Source of the DNA: Fortiea sp. LEGE XX443 | Lineage (GTDB): Bacteria; Cyanobacteriota; Cyanobacteriia; Cyanobacteriales; Nostocaceae | Assembly: GCF_015206815.1 (NCBI RefSeq) | Contig: NZ_JADEXZ010000013.1 | Span: 35,113-99,112, forward strand | Direction of reading: 5' to 3' | DNA length: 64,000 nt | Part shown: in pieces, positions 9,252 to 19,038 of the stretch | Layout: every line of letters starts with the position of its first letter | Position numbering within the stretch: position 1 is the first letter of the stretch | Made by a program: the position numbers and the translations under genes | Notes under the pieces: generated by a model | Told to the model about the DNA's origin: nothing | Seen by the model: the letters and a program-made list of their open reading frames with translations, nothing else | The model's database searches: none

Positions 9252-9482
9252 ACATCTAACTATTGATTGGCTATCTTAGAGGGAAGTTGGATTTGCGGAA
9301 TTTTATCCTCACCAAATATATGTTTTAATCATAATACTTTCTATACACTAACATACTAACTAGATCCTGATACCCTCATAATATTTTGCTAATCGTGACG
9401 ATTAGTTTTCTTAAACGGAGAAATTTTTCATCATCCGCTAGAATCGCCTTGAAGAATTGAAAATTTGCATTTTGATTTACTT

Positions 9483-12254
9483 ATGAAGTTACGCTCATAC
9501 ATGCTTATAGGATTTTTACTCAGTCTTCTTTTGAGTTTTATACCCTTTTCGGGTAATTTGATCAGCGCAGCAACACCAACAGCGGTTGCGCCTGTAACTG
9601 GCTTATCTTTCACCCAAGGAGTTCAGAAAACAGTATTGGATAACGGCTTAACAGTGTTAACCAAAGAAATCCATACCGCCCCAGTTGTCAGTGTGCAAGT
9701 ATGGTACAGAGTTGGTTCACGCAATGAAGGCAAAGGCGAAAGTGGTATTTCCCACCAACTAGAACATTTAATGTTCAAAGGTACTACTGACCGTCCGGTG
9801 CAGTTTGGTCGGTTGTTTAGTGCCTTGGGTAGCCAGTTTAATGCTTTTACTAGTTACGATGAAACAGCTTACTTTGGTACAGTTCAGCAAGATAAACTCC
9901 AAGCACTGCTGATTTTAGAAGCAGACCGGATGAAAAATTCCTTAATTGGGGCTGACCAACTCACTAGTGAAAAGCGAGTCGTCATCTCCGAGTTACAAGG
10001 GTATGAAAATTCACCGAACTACCGTTTAAGTCGGGCAGTGATGCGGGCGGCTTTTCCCAATCGTGCCTACGGCTTATCGGTAGGTGGTACAAAAGCCGAT
10101 GTCGAAAAATTTACTGTAGAACAGGTGCGAAATTATTACAAAACCTACTACAGTCCTGATAATGCGACTTTGGTAATTACAGGGGACTTTGCTACAGAAC
10201 CTACACTCAAGGCAGTCAAAGAAAGTTTTGGCAAGTTGGCGAAAAATCAACAGTCAATAGTCAACAACCAACAGTCAACAGTCAACAGTCAACGACCAAC
10301 AGTTAAAACTCCCATAGTTCTCAAAGAACCGGGAAGCGCTGCGCTTTTGCACGCTGTATATCCCTTACCAGACATTAAGCATCCTGATGTACCAGCAATT
10401 GATGTTATGGATGCAATTCTGACGGGTGGGCGTAGTTCTAGACTTTATCAAGCTTTGGTAGAATCTGGTTTTGCTAGTTCTGTCAGTGGTAGTGCGGCGG
10501 AGTTAATTGAACCGGGTTGGTATGAAATTACTGCTACAGCAGCCTCCGGCCAAAAGATAGAGAAAATTGCTCAAGTTCTGCAAACATCTCTATCACAATT
10601 ACAAGAAAAAGCAGTTAGTTCAGAAGAACTAAACCGAGCCAAGACCTTGCTGCAAGCTTCGTTTGTGTTAAATAATCAAGATATCAGCAGCCAAGCTAGT
10701 CAGTTGGGGTATAACCAAACTGTGGCTGGAGATTATAGATTTATTGAACGATATTTAGCCGCGATCGCCAAAGTTACTCCAGAGGATGTGCAACGGGTAG
10801 CAAAAACTTACCTCATCCCAGACAAACAAACCATTGGCTTTTTTGAACCGACTCAACCAGATGGTCAACCCGGAACTTCTAGCACTGGTTCTGGTCGCAC
10901 CATCGAAAACTTTAGCCCTGGTAAACCTGTAGACCCAGCAGAACTAGCCAAATACTTACCGCCTGCTAATTCAGCTACAGTTTCTCATAAACAACCTTTA
11001 CCACAGCAGTTCTCTTTGGCAAATGGTTTGCAAGTATTATTGTTACCTGACCGCAGTGTTCCCACAATTAACATTAGTGGTCAAATTAATGCTGGAACTG
11101 AATTTGATGGCAATCAAAAAGCCGGATTAGCCAATCTGACTGCGGGTAACTTAATCAATGGAACCAAGACTAAAGATGCTTTAACTCTAGCCAAAACCTT
11201 AGAAGATAGGGGAGCTAGTCTAGATTTTAGCGCCAGCCGCGAAGGTGTGAGTATTAGCGGTGAAGGACTCTCAGCAAACTTACCAGTATTAATTCAAACT
11301 TTGGCAGATGTATTGCAGAATGCCAACTTTCCCGCCGACCAGTTAGAATTGAGTCGCCAACGGGCGTTAACTAGTCTGCAAGTGCAGTTAGATGACCCCA
11401 GTACTTTAGCAAGGCGAGTATTTCAACAAGCAATTTACCCAGCCAATCATCCTTTCCACAGTTTTCCCACAGATGCAAGTTTAAAGAGTATCAATCGTGA
11501 TGATGTGCTGGGCTTTTATCGTCAACACTATCGTCCAGACACAACAACACTGGCATTAGTGGGTGATTTTGACCCAGCTAAAGTCAAAGATTTGTTAAAT
11601 CAGGCTTTTGCAAAATGGCAAGCTGATGGTAAGCCGCCTGTGCTGAATTTACCAAAAGTATCACTACCGCAAACTTCGACCCGTCTGAGTAAAGTGATTC
11701 CCGGTAAAGCCGAGGCTGTCACTTACATTGGCTACAACGGTATTTCTCGGAAAGACCCGCGTTTCTACACGGCTTTGGTATTGAACCAAATTTTAGGTGG
11801 TGATACCTTATCTAGTCGTTTGGGTACGGAAGTACGCGATCGCCTGGGTTTAACTTATGGTATTTACAGTGGGTTTGCCGCTGGTATCAATCCTGGGCCA
11901 TTTTTAATTGAGATGCAGACTTCCCCTACAGATGCTCAAAAAGCGATCGTCAGCACCCTAGGTTTACTCAAACAATTACGCGAACAAGGCATCACTGAGG
12001 CAGAATTAAATACTGCCAAACGCTCAATTACTAATAGTTACCCCGTGGAATTAGCTAATCCCAGTGATGTTGCCAGTATCATTTTAAATAATGCTGTTTT
12101 GGGACTTTCCCCTTCCGAAATCCGCCAATTTCCTCGACGCATTCAAGCTGTGACTATGGCTCAGATACAACAGGTCATCAAAGATTTAATTCTGCCAGAA
12201 AATGTAGTCATTGTGACGGCTGGCCCTGGAGATACGGCATCTAAGGATAACTGA
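9483..12254 (+). CDS. Two-domain M16-family zinc peptidase
   Basis: The protein is a processing-peptidase-like protease with two homologous M16 halves. An N-terminal membrane or signal segment (MKLRSYMLIGFLLSLLLSF) suggests export or membrane attachment. The first half carries the inverted zinc motif HQLEH near residues 91-95, with the downstream acidic ligand in SELQGYENSPNYR. The second half (from about residue 500) lacks the HxxEH motif and should be the non-catalytic clamp, including the RDRLGLTYGIYSGF segment typical of the family. The ATG at 9483 is chosen over an in-frame ATG at 9465 because it opens directly on the signal segment. Residues encoded by about 10245-10306 are built from TCAACAG-type heptads inserted in frame. 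Confidence 0.88.
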   Translation: MKLRSYMLIGFLLSLLLSFIPFSGNLISAATPTAVAPVTGLSFTQGVQKTVLDNGLTVLTKEIHTAPVVSVQVWYRVGSRNEGKGESGISHQLEHLMFKGTTDRPVQFGRLFSALGSQFNAFTSYDETAYFGTVQQDKLQALLILEADRMKNSLIGADQLTSEKRVVISELQGYENSPNYRLSRAVMRAAFPNRAYGLSVGGTKADVEKFTVEQVRNYYKTYYSPDNATLVITGDFATEPTLKAVKESFGKLAKNQQSIVNNQQSTVNSQRPTVKTPIVLKEPGSAALLHAVYPLPDIKHPDVPAIDVMDAILTGGRSSRLYQALVESGFASSVSGSAAELIEPGWYEITATAASGQKIEKIAQVLQTSLSQLQEKAVSSEELNRAKTLLQASFVLNNQDISSQASQLGYNQTVAGDYRFIERYLAAIAKVTPEDVQRVAKTYLIPDKQTIGFFEPTQPDGQPGTSSTGSGRTIENFSPGKPVDPAELAKYLPPANSATVSHKQPLPQQFSLANGLQVLLLPDRSVPTINISGQINAGTEFDGNQKAGLANLTAGNLINGTKTKDALTLAKTLEDRGASLDFSASREGVSISGEGLSANLPVLIQTLADVLQNANFPADQLELSRQRALTSLQVQLDDPSTLARRVFQQAIYPANHPFHSFPTDASLKSINRDDVLGFYRQHYRPDTTTLALVGDFDPAKVKDLLNQAFAKWQADGKPPVLNLPKVSLPQTSTRLSKVIPGKAEAVTYIGYNGISRKDPRFYTALVLNQILGGDTLSSRLGTEVRDRLGLTYGIYSGFAAGINPGPFLIEMQTSPTDAQKAIVSTLGLLKQLREQGITEAELNTAKRSITNSYPVELANPSDVASIILNNAVLGLSPSEIRQFPRRIQAVTMAQIQQVIKDLILPENVVIVTAGPGDTASKDN
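10245..10306 (+). repeat. Heptad repeat inside the M16 peptidase gene
   Basis: Degenerate tandem copies of a seven-base unit close to CAGTCAA are read in frame as QQSIVNNQQSTVNSQRPTV. This resembles the short tandemly repeated repetitive sequences of filamentous cyanobacteria, normally intergenic. It lies in a linker within the first M16 half after a helix (SFGKLAKN), so the protein probably tolerates it as a loop. Confidence 0.7.
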
Positions 12255-12324
12255 ATAATTTCCGGGGGAAAAGGGGTATATTCTTTCCCCCTGCTCCCCT
12301 GCCTCTTTTGACCTATTTTTCTGC

Positions 12325-12999
12325 TTAACTAAACCGTTTTGACTTAAGTGCTAAAGTCAACCCATCGCCAATGGGGACAAGTGAGAGAGTAATTCGTTGA
12401 TCATCACGCAGTTTTTGATTGATAGCGCGGATAGCTTGAGTGCTTTGGTCTTGAATTTGAGGATTAGCTACTTGCCCAGACCATAAAACATTATCGATCG
12501 CAATCAAGCCACCAGGACGAATTAGTTGCAAACATCGCTCATAATATCCGTCATAATTTTCTTTATCGGCATCAATAAACGCAAAATCAAAGGTTTCTGC
12601 TTGTCCACTCGCCAATAGTTGATCCAAACTTTCCAAGGCTGGCGCTAATCGCAGGTCAATTTTATCGGCAACCCCGGCTTGTTGCCAATATCGCCGCGCG
12701 ATCGCTGTATACTCTTCACTAACATCACAGGCAACGACTTTACCGTCAGCAGGTAGAGCTAAAGCGACAGACAGCGAACTGTAACCTGTGAAAACGCCAA
12801 CTTCTATAGTCTTTTTCGCCCCTAATAACTGCACCAGCAATCGCATAAATTGTCCTTGTTCTGGCGAAATCTGCATATTTGCCCTAGGATGATTGGCAGT
12901 TTCGTAGCGTAACTTTTTTAAAATTTCTGGCTCTCGCAACGAAACCGACAACAAGTAATCGTAAACTTGGCTATCAAGTCCAATAGTTTGTTTTGACAT
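12325..12999 (-). CDS. Class I SAM-dependent O-methyltransferase
   Basis: This protein of about 224 residues belongs to the catechol/caffeoyl-CoA O-methyltransferase-like family. Glycine-rich motif I is seen as TIEVGVFTGYSSLSVA, the acidic residue binding the SAM ribose in VVACDVSEEY, the metal-binding region in FDFAFIDADKENYDGYYE and the second metal ligand region in LIAIDNVLWSGQVA. The ATG at 12999 (MSKQTIGLDSQVYDYLL) fits the family start better than the one at 13023. It is divergent from the lipoprotein gene, whose start lies about 60 bases away. The substrate is unknown. Confidence 0.88.
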   Translation of the reverse strand: MSKQTIGLDSQVYDYLLSVSLREPEILKKLRYETANHPRANMQISPEQGQFMRLLVQLLGAKKTIEVGVFTGYSSLSVALALPADGKVVACDVSEEYTAIARRYWQQAGVADKIDLRLAPALESLDQLLASGQAETFDFAFIDADKENYDGYYERCLQLIRPGGLIAIDNVLWSGQVANPQIQDQSTQAIRAINQKLRDDQRITLSLVPIGDGLTLALKSKRFS

Positions 13000-13061
13000 G
13001 GTAGATGGCAGAATTCGAGGCATATACCGTTATACTAACCCTGGAGAGTAGAATATCAAAG

Positions 13062-13469
13062 ATGGTGCGATTCTTAGTCACAACAGTTTTGCTAGTGTTG
13101 GTAACAGCTTGCGGTAGTGTTGGATTGCTGCCGACTAGCGAGTTAGTAAAAAAAGCGATCGCACTTGGGTTAGAACAAACCCAACAAGAACTTAGTCAAA
13201 AGCTAGAGTTAGATTTTCAAGGATTTGAAATCAAGCAGCTAAAAATTGCCGAAGAAAAACCATTAACAATTCAAAATTTACCAGCCTTCCGAGTCAAGGG
13301 CAAATACGATTTAATTCTCAAGCTACCGCAGCGCCAGTTGACGCAACTGCAACAACCATTTGAACTTTATTTGCAAATTCAACAAGAAGGCAAAACTTGG
13401 CGATTATTATTACCAGATAAGAATAGCAAAGCTTCTCAACCAATTTGGCGTAGTTATCTTATTCAGTAA
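13062..13469 (+). CDS. Small predicted lipoprotein
   Basis: The protein starts MVRFLVTTVLLVLVTACGSV, a lipoprotein signal peptide with lipobox VTAC, so the mature N-terminal cysteine should be lipidated and membrane anchored. About 115 residues follow, rich in glutamine, leucine and lysine, with alternating beta-like segments (LTIQNLPAFRVKGKYDLIL). A GGAGAG lies upstream of the ATG at 13062, which is preferred to the in-frame ATG at 13005 because it opens directly on the signal sequence. I do not recognise the family. Confidence 0.72.
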   Translation: MVRFLVTTVLLVLVTACGSVGLLPTSELVKKAIALGLEQTQQELSQKLELDFQGFEIKQLKIAEEKPLTIQNLPAFRVKGKYDLILKLPQRQLTQLQQPFELYLQIQQEGKTWRLLLPDKNSKASQPIWRSYLIQ

Positions 13470-13767
13470 AATGTCCATGACGCAGAGAATACGGAGCAAT
13501 AAGAGTTTGAGAGTTTTTTTTGCATAAGTCCTACCTAGAAATGCGCGGATGGGTAGGTGTACAAAATCTCTCTTGCGGAAAACTAGCTGGATTCCTTTCC
13601 GCACAAGCTTTTGCAGAAAAAATAAATTAAAATTACCCGCGCACTTTACCCAGTATAGGTTTCAGCTATTATCAGTCAATCAAGTGACATTTAGTCATGT
13701 TAAAATCAATCCATCCGCGAAACCGAACCTCGAAAACCAAATACAGATTAGCTTTCTGGCTTCCGCC
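13470..13767 (+). promoter_or_regulatory. Probable CRISPR leader region
   Basis: This 298-base stretch lies before the first repeat on the side expected for the leader, because the repeats end in ATTGAAAC on the plus strand. It has no convincing gene. An 83-codon frame at 13549-13800 runs into the first repeat and is rejected. No promoter can be pinned down by eye. Confidence 0.45.
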
Positions 13768-14088
13768 TTGAAATTTCACTTAATCCCTATTAGGGATTGA
13801 AACGACGGTGATATTCTTTATGCTGATGATGTTAATGTTATCTTGAAATTTCACTTAATCCCTATTAGGGATTGAAACTCAAAAGAAGATTTTACGCCAA
13901 AAGTAAGATCAATTGAAATTTCACTTAATCCCTATTAGGGATTGAAACTCTCAAGGTGTACTAACCTTGCAAAAAGAGATTTGAAATTTCACTTAATCCC
14001 TATTAGGGATTGAAACCGTTTTTGTATAAGGGGAAACCTCACCCCAAGAGGGTTGAAATTTCACTTAATCCCTATTAGGGATTGAAAC
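13768..14088 (+). CRISPR. Five-repeat CRISPR array without adjacent cas genes
   Basis: Five identical 36-base repeats start at 13768, 13843, 13913, 13981 and 14053. Each begins TTGAAATTTCAC, contains the palindrome AATCCCTATTAGGGATT and ends GGGATTGAAAC. The four spacers are all different, with lengths 39, 34, 32 and 36. The terminal ATTGAAAC is the usual 8-base handle left on crRNAs by Cas6 in type I and III systems, so transcription should run on the plus strand. No cas gene lies in the 64 kb, so the array must use proteins encoded elsewhere or be inactive. Perfect identity of all five repeats argues against long decay. Confidence 0.97.
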
Positions 14089-14218
14089 AAAAGCAGCTTA
14101 TGATTTAGGATTCCCTACCGGAGTGTATAGCCGTGATTTCCATTCACCATATCCTCCGGAGGATGCTAATTTAGTTTGTAGTTATAAATGTTCTTCAAAA
14201 ACGCAGTCAAGCCCACTC

Positions 14219-15478
14219 ATGAATCGGTTGGCTAAACGTTGGATTATTTACTTAATATCTTTAGAGTTTATACTTTGCTTGACAGTATTTTCTCTACCTT
14301 CCGGTTCAGTTTACTCCCAAGCAACTAGCCAACAAATAGTTACAGAAATTCGTGGTGTTTGGTTAACTAATGTCGCTAGTGGTGTTCTGTTTGTGCCTTG
14401 GGGAATTGACCGTGCTATTAATCAATTATCAGCGCTGCACTTTAACACGGTTTATCCTGTAGTTTGGAACCGAGGAAATACTTTTTACAAGAGCAATGTT
14501 GCAAAATCTATTATAGGTTCTGAAGCTGAACCTGTACTGAATTTTATGCACGGTGGACAGGATGTTTTAGCAAAGATAATTAAACTGGCTAAACCAAAAG
14601 GTATAACTGTTATGCCTTGGTTTGAATATGGTTTTATGACACCGACAAATTCTCAGTTAGCCAAGCTTTATCCTGATTGGTTGACTGTTGGGCAAGCGGG
14701 TATAAATTCTGTTAAAGAAACTTTGCCGGAAGACGCTAACAATGGGGCAATAATTAAGCAGTCTTGGCTGAATCCTCTACATCCAGAAGTTCAAGAGTTT
14801 ATTTTAGGGCTGATTCTAGAAGTTGTCAGTAATTACAATGTAGATGGTATTCAAATCGATGACCATTTTGGAATGCCAGTGCAGTTCGGTTACGATCGCT
14901 TCACTGTCGAACTCTACAAGCAAGAACATCAGGGCAAAAGTCCGCCTAGCAACCCGTTAAACTCGGAATGGATGCGTTGGCGTGCTGATAAAATTACTGC
15001 TTTTATGTCCAGAATCTATCGCAGCATCAAAGAAATTGACCCCAATACTAAACTATCTTTGTCTCCTAACGCCCAAGGTTTTGCTTACAAATACTATCTG
15101 CAAGATTGGGAAACTTGGGTAAAAAAGGGCTGGGTAGATGAGTTGGTTTTGCAGGTGTATCGCCATGACAAAAGCAGTTTTATGACGGAACTCGAACAGC
15201 CAGCGGTAAAATTTGCTCGAAGTAAGATTCCGGTAGTTATCGGTATCTCAACGGGAACTTTGCGGACTCCGGTGAGAATGTCCCAAATTAAAGCACAAAT
15301 TGACATGGTACGCGATCGCTCTTTTCCTGGAATATCTTTTTTTTATTGGGAAAGTTTGTGGGGTTACATTGCACCAGAAACACCCCAAAAACGCCGTAAG
15401 GTTTTCCAGGAACTGTTTAACGCCAGGGCTATCAGAGCATTACCACTTGGAGAAGAAAACAGAAAACTCAGGCTGTAA
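14219..15478 (+). CDS. Glycoside-hydrolase-like GHL10 (DUF187) family protein
   Basis: The protein opens with a signal or anchor helix (RWIIYLISLEFILCLTVFSL) and continues as a TIM-barrel type glycosidase. The conserved EIRGVWLTNV start of the barrel, AINQLSALHFNTVYPVVWN and the VDGIQIDDHFG motif with adjacent acidic residues match the GHL10/YddW-like family. SLSPNAQGF and DELVLQVYR are later barrel strands. Such proteins are secreted or periplasmic and probably act on wall or surface polysaccharide. The ATG at 14219 is preferred. The frame extends back to 14123, close to the last CRISPR repeat, but that part has no signal-peptide logic. Confidence 0.85.
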   Translation: MNRLAKRWIIYLISLEFILCLTVFSLPSGSVYSQATSQQIVTEIRGVWLTNVASGVLFVPWGIDRAINQLSALHFNTVYPVVWNRGNTFYKSNVAKSIIGSEAEPVLNFMHGGQDVLAKIIKLAKPKGITVMPWFEYGFMTPTNSQLAKLYPDWLTVGQAGINSVKETLPEDANNGAIIKQSWLNPLHPEVQEFILGLILEVVSNYNVDGIQIDDHFGMPVQFGYDRFTVELYKQEHQGKSPPSNPLNSEWMRWRADKITAFMSRIYRSIKEIDPNTKLSLSPNAQGFAYKYYLQDWETWVKKGWVDELVLQVYRHDKSSFMTELEQPAVKFARSKIPVVIGISTGTLRTPVRMSQIKAQIDMVRDRSFPGISFFYWESLWGYIAPETPQKRRKVFQELFNARAIRALPLGEENRKLRL

Positions 15479-15553
15479 TGCTGCAATATCAACTTTTTTT
15501 ATTTGTCTCGCACTGTATAGTAATCTTTGCCGTGCTTTACTGGCGAGAATTAC

Positions 15554-16123
15554 ATGTTTTTCACCCCTGGCAAAACTCAATTCAGTTTTACATTGCAGTG
15601 GGCTATTGTTACTGTTGGTGGTTTTCTGGTGAGTTTGTTCTGGATTGAAGTCGGAGAAAAGCCAGATGTAGGAGTGGCACAGGCTTCTCTGGGAGGTTTT
15701 GCGATCGCTTTTCCCCAAAGTTTGATGATTCGACATCATATTTTATCTGGCCGGTGGATGTTGGCTACCTTGTTGGCATGGGCTACGATCACGGCTATTG
15801 GTGTGGGTGCTGTGGGTTGGATTGTTCCCAGTACGCAAATTTTTCCCATGAGAATCCTTTGGGGTACAACTTTAGGTACAGTTGGCGGTTTTGTCATCGG
15901 ACTAGCACAATGGACGGCTATTCGTCAGTCTGTAGCCTTGGCTTGGCAGTGGATGTTTATTAGCGCTATTAGTTGGGCGATCGCAGTACCTATCGGTTCA
16001 ACTGTGGGAATAGTTTTACTGCGTTCCACACGGTTATTCTTAGGTGAAGTGGCAGGATTAGGCATTACTTGGCTAATCGTTGCCGTCCTGACTGGGATCA
16101 ACGCTTACCGATTATTGCGATGA
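15554..16123 (+). CDS. Hypothetical multi-helix membrane protein
   Basis: The protein has about 189 residues and alternating hydrophobic segments: FTLQWAIVTVGGFLVSLFW, MLATLLAWATITAIGVGAV, LGTVGGFVIGLAQWTAI, MFISAISWAIAVPIGSTVG and LGITWLIVAVLTGINAY. It would have about five membrane helices with short loops. The repeated pattern of glycine-rich helix plus QW or RH motifs suggests internal duplication. I recognise this as a cyanobacterial membrane protein type without a known function. The ATG at 15554 (MFFTPGKTQFS) is preferred over 15527. Confidence 0.7.
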   Translation: MFFTPGKTQFSFTLQWAIVTVGGFLVSLFWIEVGEKPDVGVAQASLGGFAIAFPQSLMIRHHILSGRWMLATLLAWATITAIGVGAVGWIVPSTQIFPMRILWGTTLGTVGGFVIGLAQWTAIRQSVALAWQWMFISAISWAIAVPIGSTVGIVLLRSTRLFLGEVAGLGITWLIVAVLTGINAYRLLR

Positions 16124-16500
16124 TTATCTAAGCAAATGTTTTGCCATTATTATGCTAACTGCTTGATATATTAGAAAAACATTAAAAAATATAACTTTCT
16201 GCAAAGATAACTTTTGAGTATACTGAGATATATGCAACAATCTTAAATCATTCTTAATAAAAAATGTTCAAGAAATTTGCATCCAATTGCAAATGTACTC
16301 TTACCCTCCAGGAGCTATATTTGTTGAGTTTACTGCTATTAAGTTTCCGATATTTCTGATAAGAAATAAGAGAAGATCCAAATATCAGTCCAGCAAAGAC
16401 AGACAATGCTTTGCTGTAGGCGCTAAAAAGCATTTTTCATCAGTAACATCATCAGGGGCAGCGTCTAGAGGAGTCATTAATAGCAGATAGGGACTCTCCC
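16124..16500. other. Gene-free spacer before the kinase homologue
   Basis: The stretch is AT-rich with no stable hairpin that I could find and no convincing small gene. A 67-codon frame at 16287-16490 is unsupported. It should contain the promoter of the kinase-like gene at 16501. Confidence 0.35.
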
Positions 16501-18759
16501 ATGAATATAAATCCGGGTGAATCAACCATAGAGTTGAAACAACAATTGCATTCTCAAATTCTTTTTGACCCAGAATTAGAAAAACACAGTAGTAGTGAAC
16601 AGTTTCTACTGAGTATATATAATTCTGTGCAGACATCTATATTTATCGTGGATGTGTTGGAAAATGGAGATTTTTGCTACGTAGCCCTTAATCCCACCCA
16701 TGAGCGATGGATAGGAATTAGTTCCGAAAATCTTAAAGGGAAGAAACCAGAAGATATTCTCTCGCCAATCGATGCGGCGAAAGTGCGTCAGCATTATGTT
16801 GACTGTGTGCGTTTTGGGAAAACCATTTCCTACGAACAATGCTTGCAATTCCAAGGAGTGGCGACTTGGTGGAGTACCACACTAACACCACTGCGGGATG
16901 CTAATTCGAGAATTTACCGATTAATTGGCACGAGTAGCAATATCACCCCTGTGAAACAGGTAGCTCAAGCGAAAGAAATTCAGACAGCACAAGAACAACT
17001 TTTAGAAGCGATCGCTCAATGGATTCGAGAATCTTTAGATTTAGATACGCTTCTTAATCAACTTGTTAAAGAAGTGCGGCATTGTCTAAGATGCGATCGC
17101 ATCTTGGTTTACCAACTTCAACCTGACGAAACTGGCGTAGTCATTGCCGAATCGACAATAACAGCCGATTCATTTTTAAAGCAAAAATTCCCAGATCCCA
17201 GCCTAATTGCCAAATATCAAGAACGCAGTGGGCGTGGTTGCATTCAAATTGTTGAGGATATTTACACAGCAGGGTTACATCCTAGCCAAGTAAACTTGCT
17301 GGAATCCTTTCCAGTAAGAGCCAATTTAGTTGTTCCGATTTGGTCACAGCAACAGCTTTGGGGGCTGATAACTGCCCAGCATTGCCATAAACCCCATAAA
17401 TGGCAGCAAATCGAAATTGATTTGCTTAAACAACTAGCAACCCAAATTGGTATCGCAGTCCACCAAGCCGAACTGCACAAGCAAGTACAGGATCTCAAAA
17501 CACAGCTAGAGTTACAAAAACAGCAGCATCAAGCCCAACTACAGCAAGCACAGAACTTTCAAGCACTAGTGCGCCGCATTACCGAACAAATCCGCGATCA
17601 TCAACCTGAAACTCAGGTAATGCAGACAGCCACTCAAGAACTGACACAATTACTGCAACTGGAGTCTTGTTACATTGAGATTTATAGCGCTTGCGGTGAT
17701 CAGGCAACCGTTACCTACGAATACACAACTACCACACCGCAATATCAAGGCTTAACAAGAAAAATTGCAGATTTTCCTGAAGTCTATCAGCCACTGTTAG
17801 CAAAACAGCATTGGCAATCTCTAGAAATAGTTCCGGGATGGCATCCTAAATTACTAGTTCTTATCCAGTTAGCTTGTCCAATATTCGACAACCAAGGCAT
17901 TTTAGGGAATTTGTGGCTAAGTAGACCAACTCAAGAAATGTTTGATGAATGGGAAATTAGTTTAGTGCAGCAGATAGCCAATGAATGCGCGATCGCGCTT
18001 CGCCAAGCCAAACTTAACTCCACCACTCAAGCACAAATACAAGAATTAGAACAGCAAGAACGCCTAAAAAACGAATTCATGAGAACCCTTTCCCAAGAAC
18101 TACGCACACCCATAACTAGCATCAGCCTCGCCGCCCAAACCCTCGAAAGTGTTCTTACTCCTGAAGGCATCTTAGATATTGAAATCGTCCCCCAACTATT
18201 GCAGATTTTGCATAACGAGTGTGGGCGAGAGAGCAAGTTAATCAACGATTTGATGAGACTCACATATCTCGAAGCCGAACCTGATTCTCCAACATTGATC
18301 GCCATTGATTTACAAACATGGCTACCTCCCATCGTCGAGTCTTTTCGAGAACTCACCCATTGCCAAAGACAAAAATTACACCTCAATATTGATCATGAAC
18401 TCCCGCCCATAGAAACAGATATCACAGATTTAGAGCGGATAGTGACCGAACTTTTAAGCTATGCTTGCAAATATACCCCAAGCGGCGAAGCAATTACCGT
18501 CTCTGCCGGCCTCACACAAGATGCTGTGCAACTCAAGATTAACAACTCCGGCTTAGAAATTTCCGCCAGTAAACTACCACGAATTTTTGAGCCATTCTAT
18601 CGCCTCATGAAAAATGATCCCTGGACATATAGTGGTACGGGATTGGAAATGGCTTTAGTACAGAAAATGGTCAAACACTTAGGTGGCTCAATTAATGTAG
18701 AGAGTGCAGATAGTCAAACCACCTTTCTGATCAAATTTCCCAAACCAACCACACTGTAA
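16501..18759 (+). CDS. PAS-GAF histidine kinase homologue with eroded catalytic motifs
   Basis: The order is an N-terminal PAS-like domain (about residues 35-150), a GAF domain of phytochrome-like type (about 165-325, with RCDRILVYQLQPDETG), a glutamine-rich coiled coil, a second GAF-like domain (about 355-500) and a HisKA plus ATPase module. The phospho-acceptor histidine is replaced: the box reads LSQELRTP, with glutamine 532. The ATPase N-box has E650 and Y654 where asparagines are expected. The G1 region reads INNSGLEI and the G2 region GTGLEM. The frame is intact over 752 codons. It is probably a sensor-like scaffold or allosteric pseudokinase rather than an active kinase. No response regulator is adjacent. 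Confidence 0.85.
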   Translation: MNINPGESTIELKQQLHSQILFDPELEKHSSSEQFLLSIYNSVQTSIFIVDVLENGDFCYVALNPTHERWIGISSENLKGKKPEDILSPIDAAKVRQHYVDCVRFGKTISYEQCLQFQGVATWWSTTLTPLRDANSRIYRLIGTSSNITPVKQVAQAKEIQTAQEQLLEAIAQWIRESLDLDTLLNQLVKEVRHCLRCDRILVYQLQPDETGVVIAESTITADSFLKQKFPDPSLIAKYQERSGRGCIQIVEDIYTAGLHPSQVNLLESFPVRANLVVPIWSQQQLWGLITAQHCHKPHKWQQIEIDLLKQLATQIGIAVHQAELHKQVQDLKTQLELQKQQHQAQLQQAQNFQALVRRITEQIRDHQPETQVMQTATQELTQLLQLESCYIEIYSACGDQATVTYEYTTTTPQYQGLTRKIADFPEVYQPLLAKQHWQSLEIVPGWHPKLLVLIQLACPIFDNQGILGNLWLSRPTQEMFDEWEISLVQQIANECAIALRQAKLNSTTQAQIQELEQQERLKNEFMRTLSQELRTPITSISLAAQTLESVLTPEGILDIEIVPQLLQILHNECGRESKLINDLMRLTYLEAEPDSPTLIAIDLQTWLPPIVESFRELTHCQRQKLHLNIDHELPPIETDITDLERIVTELLSYACKYTPSGEAITVSAGLTQDAVQLKINNSGLEISASKLPRIFEPFYRLMKNDPWTYSGTGLEMALVQKMVKHLGGSINVESADSQTTFLIKFPKPTTL

Positions 18760-18824
18760 ACCGCTTCCAGATTAACTTCACCTTGGCTAAACCATGAAAA
18801 ATCTGCTATAGTTTTCAGTTATGT

Positions 18825-18897
<73 letters not shown>

Positions 18898-19038
18898 TCT
18901 CTACAGGCTTCTCAACTTTTCTCCTTGAGCAATTATTGACCAAATCCAGTAAATATCCCACTCCAAAACATTTGATTTGCAAGTTAATTATTATTTTTTT
19001 ACTTGACTAATTTTGTTTAAAATCCCTAACTTCTCCGG

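Noticed and set aside
13549..13800. 83-codon frame before and into the first CRISPR repeat
   Set aside because: It runs into the first repeat and has no coding character. The region is better read as the leader.
14123..14218. N-terminal extension of the GHL10 gene
   Set aside because: Lies just after the last CRISPR repeat, lacks a signal peptide, and the signal segment begins at the internal ATG at 14219.
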